From Fragum whitleyi (lineage: Eukaryota; Mollusca; Bivalvia; Cardiida; Cardiidae), in the NCBI GenBank assembly GCA_948146395.1, contig OX411547.1:31972614-32036613 (forward strand): a stretch of DNA of 64,000 nt, read 5' to 3'. Shown here piece by piece: positions 13,785 to 44,069 of this stretch. Numbering within the stretch: the first letter of the stretch is position 1; each line of letters starts with the position of its first letter. The notes under the pieces are model-generated. The model was given only the letters and a program-made list of their open reading frames with translations, made no database searches and was not told the origin of the DNA. The position numbers and the translations under genes were made by a program.

Positions 13785-13856
13785 TTTTATAGCAAAGCGG
13801 TATAGCTCTCGCTTTTGGACAAAGAGGTCCCTGGTTCGAGTCCTAACGAAGTTGCA
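13785..13856 (+). repeat. tRNA-like sequence (probable SINE head)
   Basis: An A-box-like AGCGGTATAGCTCTCGC at 13,795 and a B-box-like GGTTCGAGTCC about 40 bp downstream have tRNA spacing. Acceptor pairing is poor and no SINE body or tail is recognised, so a functional tRNA is unlikely. Confidence 0.35.
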
Positions 13857-14699
13857 TATTTATTTACCGGGGACATTACCTGTAAAAGTATTGACAGGGT
13901 ATTGTTTTCTAGAACTCTGTGACAACTAAAGAGCTGTTTAGGGTTATAATTACAGCCTGTGATTTCTTTTATTTAAAAATAATGCATGTATGTCTTTAGG
14001 TCGAATTTTTTTTCTAAAGAGAAATAGTATTCAACAAATTATAATTATCAACTTTCATGGTTTGAAAAAAAAACTTAAGGTAGAGTGCTTCCATTCTATA
14101 TGTACCGGCAAATTTTCTACCATACATGCATAGACAAGAAACAGGTGATTATTTTACTAACACCTAAAGCAATTATTTATGTTTAAATTTTACGAAACTG
14201 GCATTCTTGGGTTAGTTGCCATGGTGATCACCATCAAGCATAGGAGGTTGTAATAAGCACACACATTTCAAAGACATAGACACATTACACAAACACTTTA
14301 GTTAAGAAATTTCTCATGTTTCAAAAATATTTCTTGACAACACAAACATTAACTTCACATCTATTTCAAACAACAACATTTGAATTGAAATTTGAAATCC
14401 GTGTCTTGACTGAAAGAAACCTCTATAATCATACAAGTGACAAAACTGATTTTTGATATTTAAAGGATAGCAAATTTTCGTGTATTGTGATTGGCTTTCT
14501 CTATATGTATCAAGTACAAAGGATATCACTTTTTAAAGCACTAGCATTGAACAACATTGAGCTAGTGAATACAAAGTACAAGTTTATTGTAAAACGAAAC
14601 TTAGTCATACACTAAGGAAAACTGACAAATCGAGATTTCCCCAAAATGTCAAAGTTTAGATTTTTGTCGTTAAATAAACCGCTATAGGAAATAGGAATA

Positions 14700-15060
14700 C
14701 AAATTTTTAAAATTGCAAGACCGTACGGAGAGCGTAGTCCGTAGACACGTCGTCAAGGCATCGCACGATCGCCACACGGACATCAAAAGGCTACCGTATG
14801 ATGTTTTGCCTATAAGTATAGAACGGATCATCCTAGGGTCCCTGCGCGGGTTCCGCACGATGGTTGTATGGCGGCTGCACTGTCTACAGTGTATAAAGTT
14901 GTCAAATCGCACAATTCTCGAAGCGGGGGTCGCATATTTCCTTGCGATTGCCGCAAGGGTACCTCAATGATTCTTGTGACAGCTTTATGAAACCCGTGCG
15001 GACACCGCACGATTTGTGAATCGTGGAAATATCGTAAGGCGATCGTGGCAAATATAAACT
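14700..15060. repeat. GC-richer block with CGCACGAT motif cluster
   Basis: A ~360-bp block is visibly more GC-rich than its flanks. CGCACGAT-type words recur at 14,761, 14,854, 14,907 (CGCACAAT), 15,006 and, inverted, near 15,040 (GCGATCGTGG). Frames are open on both strands but do not resemble known proteins. A non-autonomous transposon with repeated binding motifs is the favoured reading. Confidence 0.4.
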
Positions 15061-15299
15061 AGGCTTAAAGCAGAGAAGAAGAAATGCTTTAGTGTTACTC
15101 AGTTATTAAATGTAGAATATGTATTTGCAAATTCCGCAAAATTGAGAAAAAATGGGAATACCAGGTAATGGTTTGATGCCCCCTTATTCGACATCCATGA
15201 TCTTGCTGACCTGCATAATATAATTAACGGATCGCCCAACTATTGCAAATGCAGGTTATGTTATTTTAAATACCATATGAAAACCTTAGCATGATACTC

Positions 15300-15880
15300 A
15301 ACCGGTTATTACCGGGACTAAAATCATATCGTCTGTGAGCGACCAAAATCTCATATAGCCCCAGTGTATTCAAGCCGTAAAAACGAGGTTTAAGTCTCTA
15401 GCCGACGATATACCAACATTTATTGTTACAAGAATTTAAACCATGATTTTGAACATTTCAGTGCAATAATTTAACTAAGTTTGATTGCTATTCTCTTATA
15501 TGATTTTGTAAACACTTTTTGTAATATTGTTTCGGTTGCCTAAATTGTGCAATATATATAAAAAAATCTTATTCGTAAATACCCAAGTACTCACAAAAAT
15601 TAGCTGATGCCCTTTTTTAACCTTTTATAGTACTAGATCTCTTTTTTGTAGAAATATGTTCAAATAATTCGATTTTGTGACATTTCCATTTCGGAAATAG
15701 TATACCTACCTCCATAGAAAAAATGGTGAATGAACATATAAGCACGAAACTGTATTATAAAGTCTCGGAAACAATATTACCAATGTACGACACAAACCTC
15801 GTAACCCGCCTTCTTTCAAGCTGTAGATACGAGGTTTAAGCCTTCCGCTTACGATATACCAATTTCACTACTTTGAGAAT
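15300..15880. repeat. Pair of ~110-bp direct repeats
   Basis: AAGCCGTAAAAACGAGGTTT, then GACGATATACCAAC (15,373-15,420), matches AAGCTGTAGATACGAGGTTT, then TACGATATACCAAT (15,818-15,870). The spacing is about 445 bp. Similar wording in front of each suggests two diverged copies of one unit. Confidence 0.5.
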
Positions 15881-16259
15881 TTCAACATGGGTGGTTTTGA
15901 AATTTCCCAGGCAATGGTTTGATTTTATCTATGAATGTTACATTGAACTTGTCACTATTCAGTGAAATGTGAACGGTAGTCTAAATATGACCGAAACGGC
16001 GGCACATATCTTCTCTAACATTCATCTTCCACCTGAAGGCCAGGGAAGGAAGTAATTTTTAATGGCAGTGCTGATGGGAGAAATACCAGGAATATAATGT
16101 TGGGTGCTCGAACTGTCATGTTATACATGAAAAAAAATACAAAAAAACAACCTTAGTTGCACCAGCTATAGAAATCATATTTTCGAGGTAGCTTTTTCGA
16201 CCTTTGCAGAATAAGATCAATTACGACGACAGACATTCAATGATCAAAAAGGCTCGTCC

Positions 16260-16690
16260 CCATGAAACACCATGTGCTCAGGTGAGCTGAAAGTTAGCTG
16301 AACATTCAGGAAATAGAAAACGTTAAACATAAACAGTGTCCAGGATAGCGTGCGGCCTATCTTGAACATACCGGACGTTGGCGCTTTAAAACTGATATTT
16401 TAAAATAAATAGATAAATGCTTCAATGTTTCATCATAAACCATGACAGAAAAAAAAACTTGCCATATTTGTTTGCTATACTCAGCATGTCGCTCGCCAAT
16501 CATCGTTTGCATTACAATACATGAATAATGAATAGATTTAGAACATTTTCCAATAGTAAAAAGTTTAATCTCGGTCAGTCCGATCATTTTGCACAGTCTA
16601 GTCAGGATTCGTATACATTTTTTAAATTAAGAGCCTTCGAACGCTAAAGTAACATTTTTTGTGTAAATGATGAAATGTATAATCTTGTGT
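16260..16690. repeat. Dispersed repeat, copy 2, with AGCTCAC-family end
   Basis: GTGCTCAGGTGAGCT at 16,273-16,288 is half of the hairpin seen at 1,549-1,581. The following ~170 bp align with 8,415-8,620. It looks like a decayed member of the same hairpin family. Confidence 0.5.
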
Positions 16691-17099
16691 ATGAAAGGAA
16701 GGGAGACATTGACTAATGTTCTGCATTATCATTTATAGAAGTTTAAGCGTGAAAGCATTCAACAACGCATCATCAGATCCCTGAACCCCCACCCCACCCC
16801 ACCTCATCTTTCCAAAAAGAAAGATCGTATAGCTTCCACGGGGCGCATTTCCTTCTATTTACTTCAAATTTTGTTTTCTTTCCAAAAGACTCTAAGGCCA
16901 CATGTTTAATTCGAGCCGCAAACATGGTTCCAGATGTGTTATTTATGGGAATGAAATGACCATTGCATGTAATTAATTGTTGGACATATCAAATTTTGAT
17001 TGCGTTGCTATGGTTACAATGGAAGATGCTTTTTTTCCCAACCAGTGTAACATCTTAGCATGTTAGCTTGTTTAATAAAATACCGAACTTTTAAGAGAG

Positions 17100-17170
17100 T
17101 CGAGTCAGGCTAGCCCAACGGTAACGATTTTTGCTGCAAATCCTGGGTTGAGAGTTCGAACAACGACTTG
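17100..17170 (+). repeat. tRNA-like A/B boxes (SINE head remnant)
   Basis: GGCTAGCCCAACGGTAACG fits the A-box pattern, and GAGTTCGAAC about 40 bp downstream is a weak B box. The anticodon and acceptor stems are not convincing. Confidence 0.3.
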
Positions 17171-17562
17171 GCAAGATTCATACGGCAAAATTAACAAAAG
17201 TCGTTGTGACACGAGTCATTATTCTCCAACCTAGCACGTTTGATAAGTAGTATTCTTAAGAGGAATAAGCAGTTGATGACTCGGACGAAATATTGTTAAT
17301 CTTCCGCTGGTGTGAGAAACGAAAGAAAATCATGTGATGGTCACCAGCCGCCGCAATATAACTGTGATAGTGTTAAAAATGGCATTTAACCATATAAAAA
17401 CAAACAAGTCAATTTCGTAGAGGATTCGTAGAGGATTTTTTTACTCTATTTGTATACAATAAATCTTCTGTTTTAATTTCTTTTTTATTTCTTGTTTTAT
17501 GAATTAAACTCTACTACAAGTATAACTACATAATCGGAAACTATTGGAACAAAAATGTGGAG

Positions 17563-20164
<2,602 letters not shown>

Positions 20165-20533
20165 CAGGGGTGTGCAAATATGGAATTTCTCTACTTGTTC
20201 TTGGACAAGTAAAAGATGATTTTCTACTTGTCTGGCACCAAAATTAACATGTCGGCAATGAAGTCAAAGTGAGAGATACATTTTAAGAAAAATTGCTTTA
20301 AATGAAAAATTGCTGGAATTCAGCATTTTCTTCATAAGAAAATGTTTCATTCCCCTTGAAATGTAAAATAAGGATAATTTATCATTTAGATCTTTTTGAT
20401 ACCTTTCCAAAACTTGCCATGGCATTTACTTGTCCATGGATAAGTTCCGGACAAGTTGCCTTGCAAAATATCATTGTCCACAAGTAGAAAAGCCTGTGTG
20501 GGACAAGTCGGACATGGGAATTCCACACCCCTG
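20165..20533. mobile_element. MITE with CAGGGGT inverted ends, abutting RNF32 exon
   Basis: The left end CAGGGGTGTGCAAATATGGA and the right end GGAATTCCACACCCCTG are inverted. Subterminal ACTTGTCC/GGACAAGT words recur, and an internal hairpin AATGCTG/CAGCATT type is present. The element stops 17 bp before the first visible RNF32 exon. A second copy is at 45,913-46,268, and a partial left end may start near 20,840. Confidence 0.75.
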
Positions 20534-20550
20534 TTTTATTAATCTTTCAG

Positions 20551-37571
<17,021 letters not shown>

Positions 37572-38189
37572 ACCAAACATTTAATTTTTTCGTTTGATTG
37601 AAAGGGGGTTAAACGCAGCTTTAAACAATGTTTCATTCATATCACTCAAGAGGTACAGTGGCTCAGAGGTACAGATAAGAGGGGGTAAAGCCAGTCATAA
37701 ATCTTTATTTCTCAATGAAACCAAATATTAGAAGAAAGTACTTAGTACCTAAACAAAACATTCTAATTTTTTTCATTTGCTTGAATGGGGTTGAATGCTT
37801 AAAACATTTTTCAGTCATATCTCAGTAGCTCCAGCATCCTGACATGAATACTGTATTAATCTCACCAGTATTCAAGGGTACAGATAAGAGGGGGTATAAA
37901 GCCAGTCTAAAATCTTTATTTCTCAATGAAATCAAATCTCAGAAGAAAGTACTGAGTACCTAGATCTAGTGTTTTTTTTTTTTGGTTCAATTGAAAGGGT
38001 TTAAACACAGCTTTAAACAAATTTTCATTCATATCACAGTGGCTCTAGCATCCCGCCATGGATAACATATTACTCTCACCAGTTCTCAGAGGTATAGATA
38101 AGAGGGGGGTAAGCCAGTCTAAAATCTTTATTTCTCAATGAAACCAAATATCAGAAGAAGGTACTGAGTACCAAGACCTAATATTTTTT

Positions 38190-38635
38190 TGCTGAAGTGA
38201 AAAGGGTGAAACACAAACAAATTTTTAGTCATGATGGCACTAGCATCCTGCCATGGATACTGTATTACTCTCACCAGTACTAAGGGGTACAGATAAGAGG
38301 GGTAAAGCCAGTCTTAAATATTTATTTCTCATTGAAACTCTATGTTGTTGGTACTCATTGGAATCGTCTTAGCGAGACGATTCCAATGAGTACCAACAGC
38401 ATATGGTTTGTGCAAAAATTATTGAAACTCTTCGATCTAAAATCCAAAAGAACCCCCTTTCTGTAGCTCTGAGTAGTACCAGGACACTCTTTCCGAATTT
38501 CCACAGAGGTTTGTGATTAACCATCTATTGATGGGAGACAGATGCCAGAAAGAATGTATGCTGTTGCTTGGGATCAAACCCTGTACCCCTTGGTTGGGAG
38601 CCTGGCATGCCAGCAGCTACTTAAGATTAAAAAGT
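38190..38635 (-). mobile_element. SINE interrupted by a MITE, downstream of RNF32
   Basis: The tail half (38,190-38,287) and the head half (38,469-38,635, with ATTGATGGGAGACAGATGCC and the B-box-like GGGATCAAACCC, reversed) correspond to the two parts of the SINE seen complete at 42,441-42,705. The MITE at 38,288-38,468 separates them. Confidence 0.65.
38288..38468 (+). mobile_element. MITE with ACAGATA..GAGGGG ends, central hairpin
   Basis: The left end ACAGATAAGAGGGG and the right end ACCCCCTTTCTGT are inverted. The centre is a near-perfect palindrome (GGTACTCATTGGAATCGTCT ... GACGATTCCAATGAGTACC, 38,350-38,394). Same family as 21,793-21,989 and 52,587-52,768. Confidence 0.8.
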
Positions 38636-39064
38636 CCTAAGTAAAACTACAAAACATGCTTCTAAGGAACTTCAATCAACAGGTGAATATTACATTTGAA
38701 AGGAACAACTGGGCCAGAAAAAGAAATAGCTTATTTCAAGCAATATTTTCGTTTCTCTTTTAAATCTCACAATTTTTCATAAGTTTTTAAAGATCACATA
38801 CTCCATTTAGAGAAAATGAATGACAATTTTAATACGATTGTCTTAAGACAGGATATCAATTGATCATCCCTGGAGGTGCTGGCCAAATCCACTTCTTCGT
38901 CTCAAGCATACCGCTGTCATATTGACTTGAAAAAGTTATTCATCTCATGACAAAGGGGTGCAGTGCGCAAAAACCATAACTCTACCTAGTTTATTTTTTG
39001 TGTTATTGTCTTTGTTGACATCAAGTCGGTATTGACGTAGCTAGTGTCAATTTGCCACATTGTT

Positions 39065-40390
39065 ATTAGTCCCCCACCGGTTACCGGTTGGGGGACTATA
39101 GGTTTGCTCGATTCCGTCCGTCTGTCCGTCCGTCACACTTTTGTCCGGGCAATATCTTCTAAACCATATGTGCTAGCAACTTCAAACTTGGTACACTTAT
39201 AGATCTCATTGAGGAGAAGTGTCATGTTCAAGAACCGTCACTCTGCCACGCCCACTTTTTGAGTTATTGCCCTTTGTTGTTTTTAGCCTTACATTCTTGT
39301 CCGGAACATATCTCCTAAACTATGTGTGCTAGCAACTTCAAACTTGGTACACTTATAGATCTCATTGAAGAGAAGTGTCATGTTCAAGAACCATTACTCT
39401 TCCACGCCCACTTTTTGAGTTATTGCCCTTTGTTGTTTTTACCCTTACATCCTTGTCCGGATCATATCTCCTAAACTATGTGTGCTATCAACTTAAAATT
39501 TTGTACACTTATAGATCTCATTGGGAAGAAGTGTCATGTTCAAGATCAATAACTCTGCCATACCCACTTTTTGAGTTATTGCCCTTTGTTGTTTTTAGCC
39601 TTACATCCTTGTCCGGATCATATCTCCTAAATTATAAGTGCTAGCCACTTCAAACTTTGTACACTTATAGATCTTATTGAGGACAAGTGTCATGTTCAAG
39701 AACTGTTATTCTGCCACACTAACTTTTTGAGTTATTGCCCTTTGTTGTTTTTACCCTTACATTTTTGTCCGGATCATATTTCCTAAACCATAAGTGCTAG
39801 CAACTTCAAACTTTGTACACTGATAGATCTTATCGAGGACAAGTGTCATGTACAAGAACTGTTACTCTGCCATGTCCACCTTTGGAGTTATTGCCCTTTG
39901 TTGTTTTTAGTCTTACATTCTTGTCCCGTACTTATCTCCTAAACTATAAGCCCTAGCAATTTCAAACTTTATTCACTGGTAGATCTCATTGAGAAGAAGT
40001 GGAATGCACAAGAACTATTACTCTGCCACATCCACTTTTTTAGTTATTGTCAGTTGTTGTTTTTTATCCTGTCATTTTTGTCCGGACCATATCTCCTGAG
40101 CCATCTGTGCTAGCAACTTCAAACTTGGTACACTTATAGATCTCATTGAGGACAAGTGGCATGTACAAGAATCATTCTTCTCTGCCCACTTTTGGAGTTT
40201 TTGCCATTGGTTGTTTTTACTCTTATATTTCTGTTTGGGACATTTTGTTCAAAACCTAATGTGCTAGCAACTTCAAATTTTGTATACAGTTATAGATCTA
40301 GTAGGTAGGAGATATATTATGAGAAAGGATTTTTTGTTATCCGGTGGGGGACTCCTGTATTGCATCGCAATACGACATGCACTTGTTAAT
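39065..40390 (+). mobile_element. Helentron-like element, AGTCCCCC family, eight 156-bp cores
   Basis: The 5' hairpin TTAGTCCCCCACCGG...GGTTGGGGGACTA (39,067-39,099) is followed by a GTCCGTCTGTCCGTCC patch (39,115-39,133). Cores follow at an exact 156-bp spacing (TCCTAAAC-type word at 39,157, 39,313, 39,469, 39,625, 39,781, 39,937, 40,093 and about 40,249). The inverted arm CCGGTGGGGGACT (40,341-40,353), a hairpin GTATTGCATCGCAATAC and the terminus ATGCACTTGTT close it. It is the same design as 11,783-12,752 but with different cores. Confidence 0.82.
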
Positions 40391-40862
40391 ACAGAGATTT
40401 AGGTTTACAGTCAAATCTGTGTGAGCGGCCAACTATGCACAGCGGCCAATCTGCCAACAGCGGCCACTCAATTTCCCCCCATGCAAATTCCTTCTTTAAT
40501 TGCACTGTGAATAGTGTGATCTCCTGAAATGCGGCTGGCAGTCACCTTAATTGGTCTAATTCCAACTGTATATCACACCTATACAAGGGTCATCTGACAA
40601 AACACGCGACTTTATAAGTCATGTTTGAAAAAATCGATAATCACCACTATAGTAAACAGCCGAAGTTGCTTTATCGTAATGTACAAGTTATAAACAACCA
40701 ATTATTGATTTAATCCCGTGTTATCGATTAAATGACGTGTAATTGGCCATTATTATTTATTTGATCTACTTAAATGATGATGAGCATTACAGGTTGTTTA
40801 CACATTTAGCAAACTGATTTCTCGAGGTCTTGAAAATGGACGAAAACCTGCTTTTGATATCA

Positions 40863-41160
40863 ACCAGCCCGATAAGCTCAGTTGGTAGAGCACCGGACTT
40901 CAAAATCATTGAAGTTTGACCGCGTGGGTTTGATTCCCGGGCTGGTACACTAACAAAAACTAATTGCCTTTTGGATGAGACGTTAAACCGAGGCCCTGTG
41001 AGATGTTGCTTTACACCGAGCACGTAAAAGAACCATGGCGGATCTCAGCAGTAGTTTCGTCATGTATCCTTGCACTATCTACTGTAACAACTAACCGTCT
41101 TCTGGGGGCATCGCTCATATGGGCATGTGCTACGGTAGAGAGGATAAATAAATGGAAATA
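40863..41160 (+). mobile_element. tRNA-derived SINE with conserved GGATGAGACGTTAAACC domain
   Basis: The head has acceptor arms CCAGCCC/GGGCTGG, a D arm GCTCAGTTGGTAGAGC and a T arm GGGTTTGATTCCC, but the anticodon stem is broken by extra bases. The body contains GGATGAGACGTTAAACCGAG, a strongly conserved central domain of metazoan tRNA SINEs (Nin-DC/Meta type; I cannot decide which). The tail is ATAAATAAATGG. It is inserted in the Tigger remnant. Confidence 0.85.
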
Positions 41161-41379
41161 CACACATTTTGATATCAATTCTTGCCATAATGTCGCACTC
41201 TAAACGTAAGTTCCTCTCTCTAGAGGATCATGTGAAAGTGATACACATGCTTGGATCTGGACGTTCTTCCAGAATCATTGCTAATGAGTTCGGTCTCAAT
41301 TATTCTCATATTAGAATCACAAAAGTCTATAGATATTTACATCACAAGTAATGTAAAGTAACAATGCAAAATGAAAAAG

Positions 41380-41470
41380 CACATATAGAGGGAAAATATT
41401 GTGCACAAGTTAAAAATACTTAAAACAAGATATTTTCACTTGTTTTCACAATATTTTTTATGTTAAATGG
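41380..41470. repeat. Imperfect hairpin in Tigger remnant
   Basis: GAAAATATTGTGCACAAGT and ACTTGTTTTCACAATATTTT are inverted across about 30 bp. It may be a nested small foldback element. Confidence 0.45.
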
Positions 41471-42440
41471 TATAATTCCTTATTCTTTTAATGACAAATA
41501 CTTAAAATGAAACTTTGGAATTGCTTAGAATTTGGAGATGTCTAAAGTTTTGCTATCTGGTAATGAGCTAAACAATAGTGGTACGACAAAATGGCCGCCC
41601 TGAGGATACTGTGAACAGCAGCCAATCTGTGTACAGCAGCCAATTTGGCCCTCTCCCTTGACTGGCTGCTGTACACAGATTCGTCTGAATTTTATTATTT
41701 GCATATTTTTAAACGACATCATGCTATTATCGGGTATAATCATGTATTGCATGGCTTGTCAGATAAAATTGAGGAGTCATTGACACATTAACCATGAAAT
41801 TCTGGGATCCAATCTTTCTTTAAAAGGGTCAGAACAATAGACAGAGCAAATAATGAGTAGAATTTTGCAGGTTTATGGTCAGTTGATACTCTCTTGTAAA
41901 TATATTAAGTAAGCAATATGTATAACAGTTTGTAAGATACTTCAATGAAAATTTTAGGGATAAATTGACTCTTGGAAAGTAATCTGAAGGGGTCAAATGA
42001 CCCCTTGGGAGAAGTTTCTAAGGGTCAAAAGACATTTCCAGATTTTATGGGGCTTCAAAACCCTGGTTTACATGTCAAACATGAACCCTGGCTAGTCCTA
42101 ATTTGAAAATGTTTGCCTGTTAATGTGTAGTCTTGTCTTACTGTCAAAGTTCATTATACATGTGTTTCAGTTATATTGCTTAGCTAATAACCTTACCATG
42201 GATTTCTGTAGTGTCTCACACTAGTACAATGACATCATTTCAGCAAAAACCAGCTACGAAGCCTATTTACTGTTACTTCTTCAGGGTTTGACACAAACTA
42301 TGTCCCTGGATCCTGCAGATCCATTATTTTTATATTATTATCCGTTCAAAGCAAGGGATTCCATCAGGATCCTCCCATAAGATTTAGGTGTCTTTTTTTT
42401 CTAATCCAATGTTTTAACTTCACATTTGTAAGGATATTAT

Positions 42441-42705
42441 GTTTGAATGGGGTTTAACACCACTTTCAACAATCTTTCAGTAATATTGCGGCGACTGGAG
42501 CACCTAACAATGGATTCCTAGTATTTCTCACACCAGTACCACCATTGCATCCTTTCCTAGCCCCCAGCTGCCATCCTACATAGGTCTAAGATTATCAATC
42601 CATTGGTGGAAGACAAATAGTTGGAAAGGATGAGTTCTGCTGTTGGGAATCGAACCCAGGACCTCTAGATTGACAGTAGGATGTCCTACCAACTGAACCA
42701 TGACA
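42441..42705 (-). mobile_element. tRNA-derived SINE, near full length
   Basis: On the minus strand the head has TGGTTCAGTTGGTAGGAC (A box) and GGGTTCGATTCCC (perfect B box). The body matches the copy at 5,249-5,525, and the tail GTTGAAAGTGGTGTTAAACC then CCATTCAAAC ends at 42,441. Confidence 0.85.
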
Positions 42706-42799
42706 GAATGTAAGGAATACAGGGAGATTAAAACCCTTGGCTTGTAAAGATACTAGGGTATATCACTAACATATACTTTTCCTTGATCTTTATTTAGAC

Positions 42800-42872
42800 A
42801 TCTACCTATGTTAAGAAGGAAGGGATCCCTTATTATTCAAAGGGATCCCCTACGTAACAGGTAGAAGTTCCT
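42800..42872. repeat. Hairpin with GGGATCCC arms
   Basis: CTACCTATGTTA...AGGGATCCCTT and AAGGGATCCCC...GTAACAGGTAG are inverted around TATTATTC. The arms are about 30 bp with mismatches. Confidence 0.6.
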
Positions 42873-43303
42873 GTGGTACCCAATTAGTGTAGGATGTAGA
42901 CCCTTGTTCTTTTAAATAAGTAAATGATGTGGAAATGATAAATAGATCATTGACTTTGTCAAATTTTATTAGAAACATTTTATCACAAAACAATGTTAAG
43001 GCAGTAGCTCAGTATAAAACAGATCTAATAATCATATATATAGTGAAATATAAATGCAAATTGTTTATTATGAGATATTGCCGCAAAAAAACTATGAAGA
43101 TAGTTTTCTCATAATGATGAACATACGACTTTACCTTCATTTCAAAAACGTGTTATTTGTATTATTGGGACTAACTCAGAAAAACAAGTTCTTTAAAAAT
43201 ACATTGAACATAATCTATTACGTTAGAATCAACATGGACATTTTTTTACTGCAATTCACAGAAGAAAAGATCCAAGACTACAAAAGAGAAGAATTGTTAC
43301 ATT

Positions 43304-43500
43304 TTTAGCTGGGTTGTTCAGAGCAAACCCAAGGTATTGTCATCACCTTTGAGTTGTTGTTGGCGTGACAAACTTAACCTCTCTGTTGCTATTCAAAATA
43401 TCTTCATGAAACTTGGCATTTATGTTCACCATCAAAAGAGCTATCCAGACTATCTAGGGGGATAAATTTGTGGCCTATGAAGAAATTGCTTATTACAAGC
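43304..43500 (+). mobile_element. Helentron-like 5' end, TTAGCTCGG family (degenerate)
   Basis: TTTAGCTGGGTTGTTCAGAG then AAACCCAAGGTATTGTCATC parallels the family 5' end at 29,961. One core-like segment (ATCTTCATGAAACTTGGC) follows and is then cut off by the MITE at 43,505. Confidence 0.5.
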
Positions 43501-43504
43501 AATT

Positions 43505-43735
43505 TGAGCTTGTGTGTGACATTTCCAACAATTTCTTATATGTGCAATGTTAAGACGCAGATCAGCTCGTGCAGTCGCACAGTCTGATCAGTCTTCACTA
43601 CCGCTCAGCAGATGGATACAGACCTAAAGTCATTGTTCACAACACAAAGTTAATCTTAATCTTAATGATTGTCTAGGCTGCTGAACGTCTGTCCATCTCA
43701 CACATGAAATTGTTGGAAATGTCACACACAGGCTC
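43505..43735. mobile_element. MITE with GAGCCTGTG ends, copy 2
   Basis: GAGCTTGTGTGTGACATTTC at the left and GAAATGTCACACACAGGCTC at the right are inverted. The interior carries CAGATCAGCTCGTGCAGTCG, parallel to the copy at 24,789-25,035. Confidence 0.8.
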
Positions 43736-44069
43736 ATTCAATTTCAATGTTCACTATATTTTCTTCACTAAAAGCAAATTAATAATAATTTCATTAGCTG
43801 AAAATTATCACATGCAATATCTTTGAAATGGGAAGAGTATATAATCTTGAAAGATGGAAAAGGGTTAAATAGACTAATAACAACACAGGTAATAACAAGG
43901 CTATGATAAAACCTTAGGGATTCTCACAAAATAAACAAGCCTAAGATAAATAACATGTACTTGTGTGTTACATTTCTTTTCTTCCTTACATATGTACATG
44001 CTTATGCAAAGGCACTTTTTGATTTCTATTAATTCTCTTTTACTATCTTAATACCTTTTTACCACATGA

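Larger units (their letters stand above)
40409..41690 (+). mobile_element. Tigger/pogo-type DNA transposon remnant
   Basis: The left end CAGTCAAATCTGTGTGAGCG and the right end, reversed, CAGACGAATCTGTGTACAGC are inverted repeats. Subterminal AGCGGCCAA / AGCAGCCAA words recur at both ends. At 41,190-41,350 a frame starting MSHSKRKFLSLEDHVKVIHM, then SGRSSRIIANEFG, is the N-terminal CENP-B-like helix-turn-helix of Tigger transposases. The frame is then lost and the DDE catalytic domain is absent, so the copy cannot be autonomous. A SINE is inserted just before this start. Confidence 0.8.

Noticed and set aside
14682..15010. Overlapping open frames on both strands
   Set aside because: Open on both strands because of local GC content; no conserved protein pattern.
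39065..40390. CRISPR-like array
   Set aside because: Units are 156 bp, diverged along their full length, with no constant repeat/unique spacer division, in a eukaryotic context.
40863..40946. Functional tRNA gene
   Set aside because: The anticodon stem is broken by extra bases and a SINE body and tail follow directly.
43054..43308. 84-residue Ile/Phe-rich open frame
   Set aside because: AT-rich chance frame; it runs into the 5' end of a Helentron-like element.
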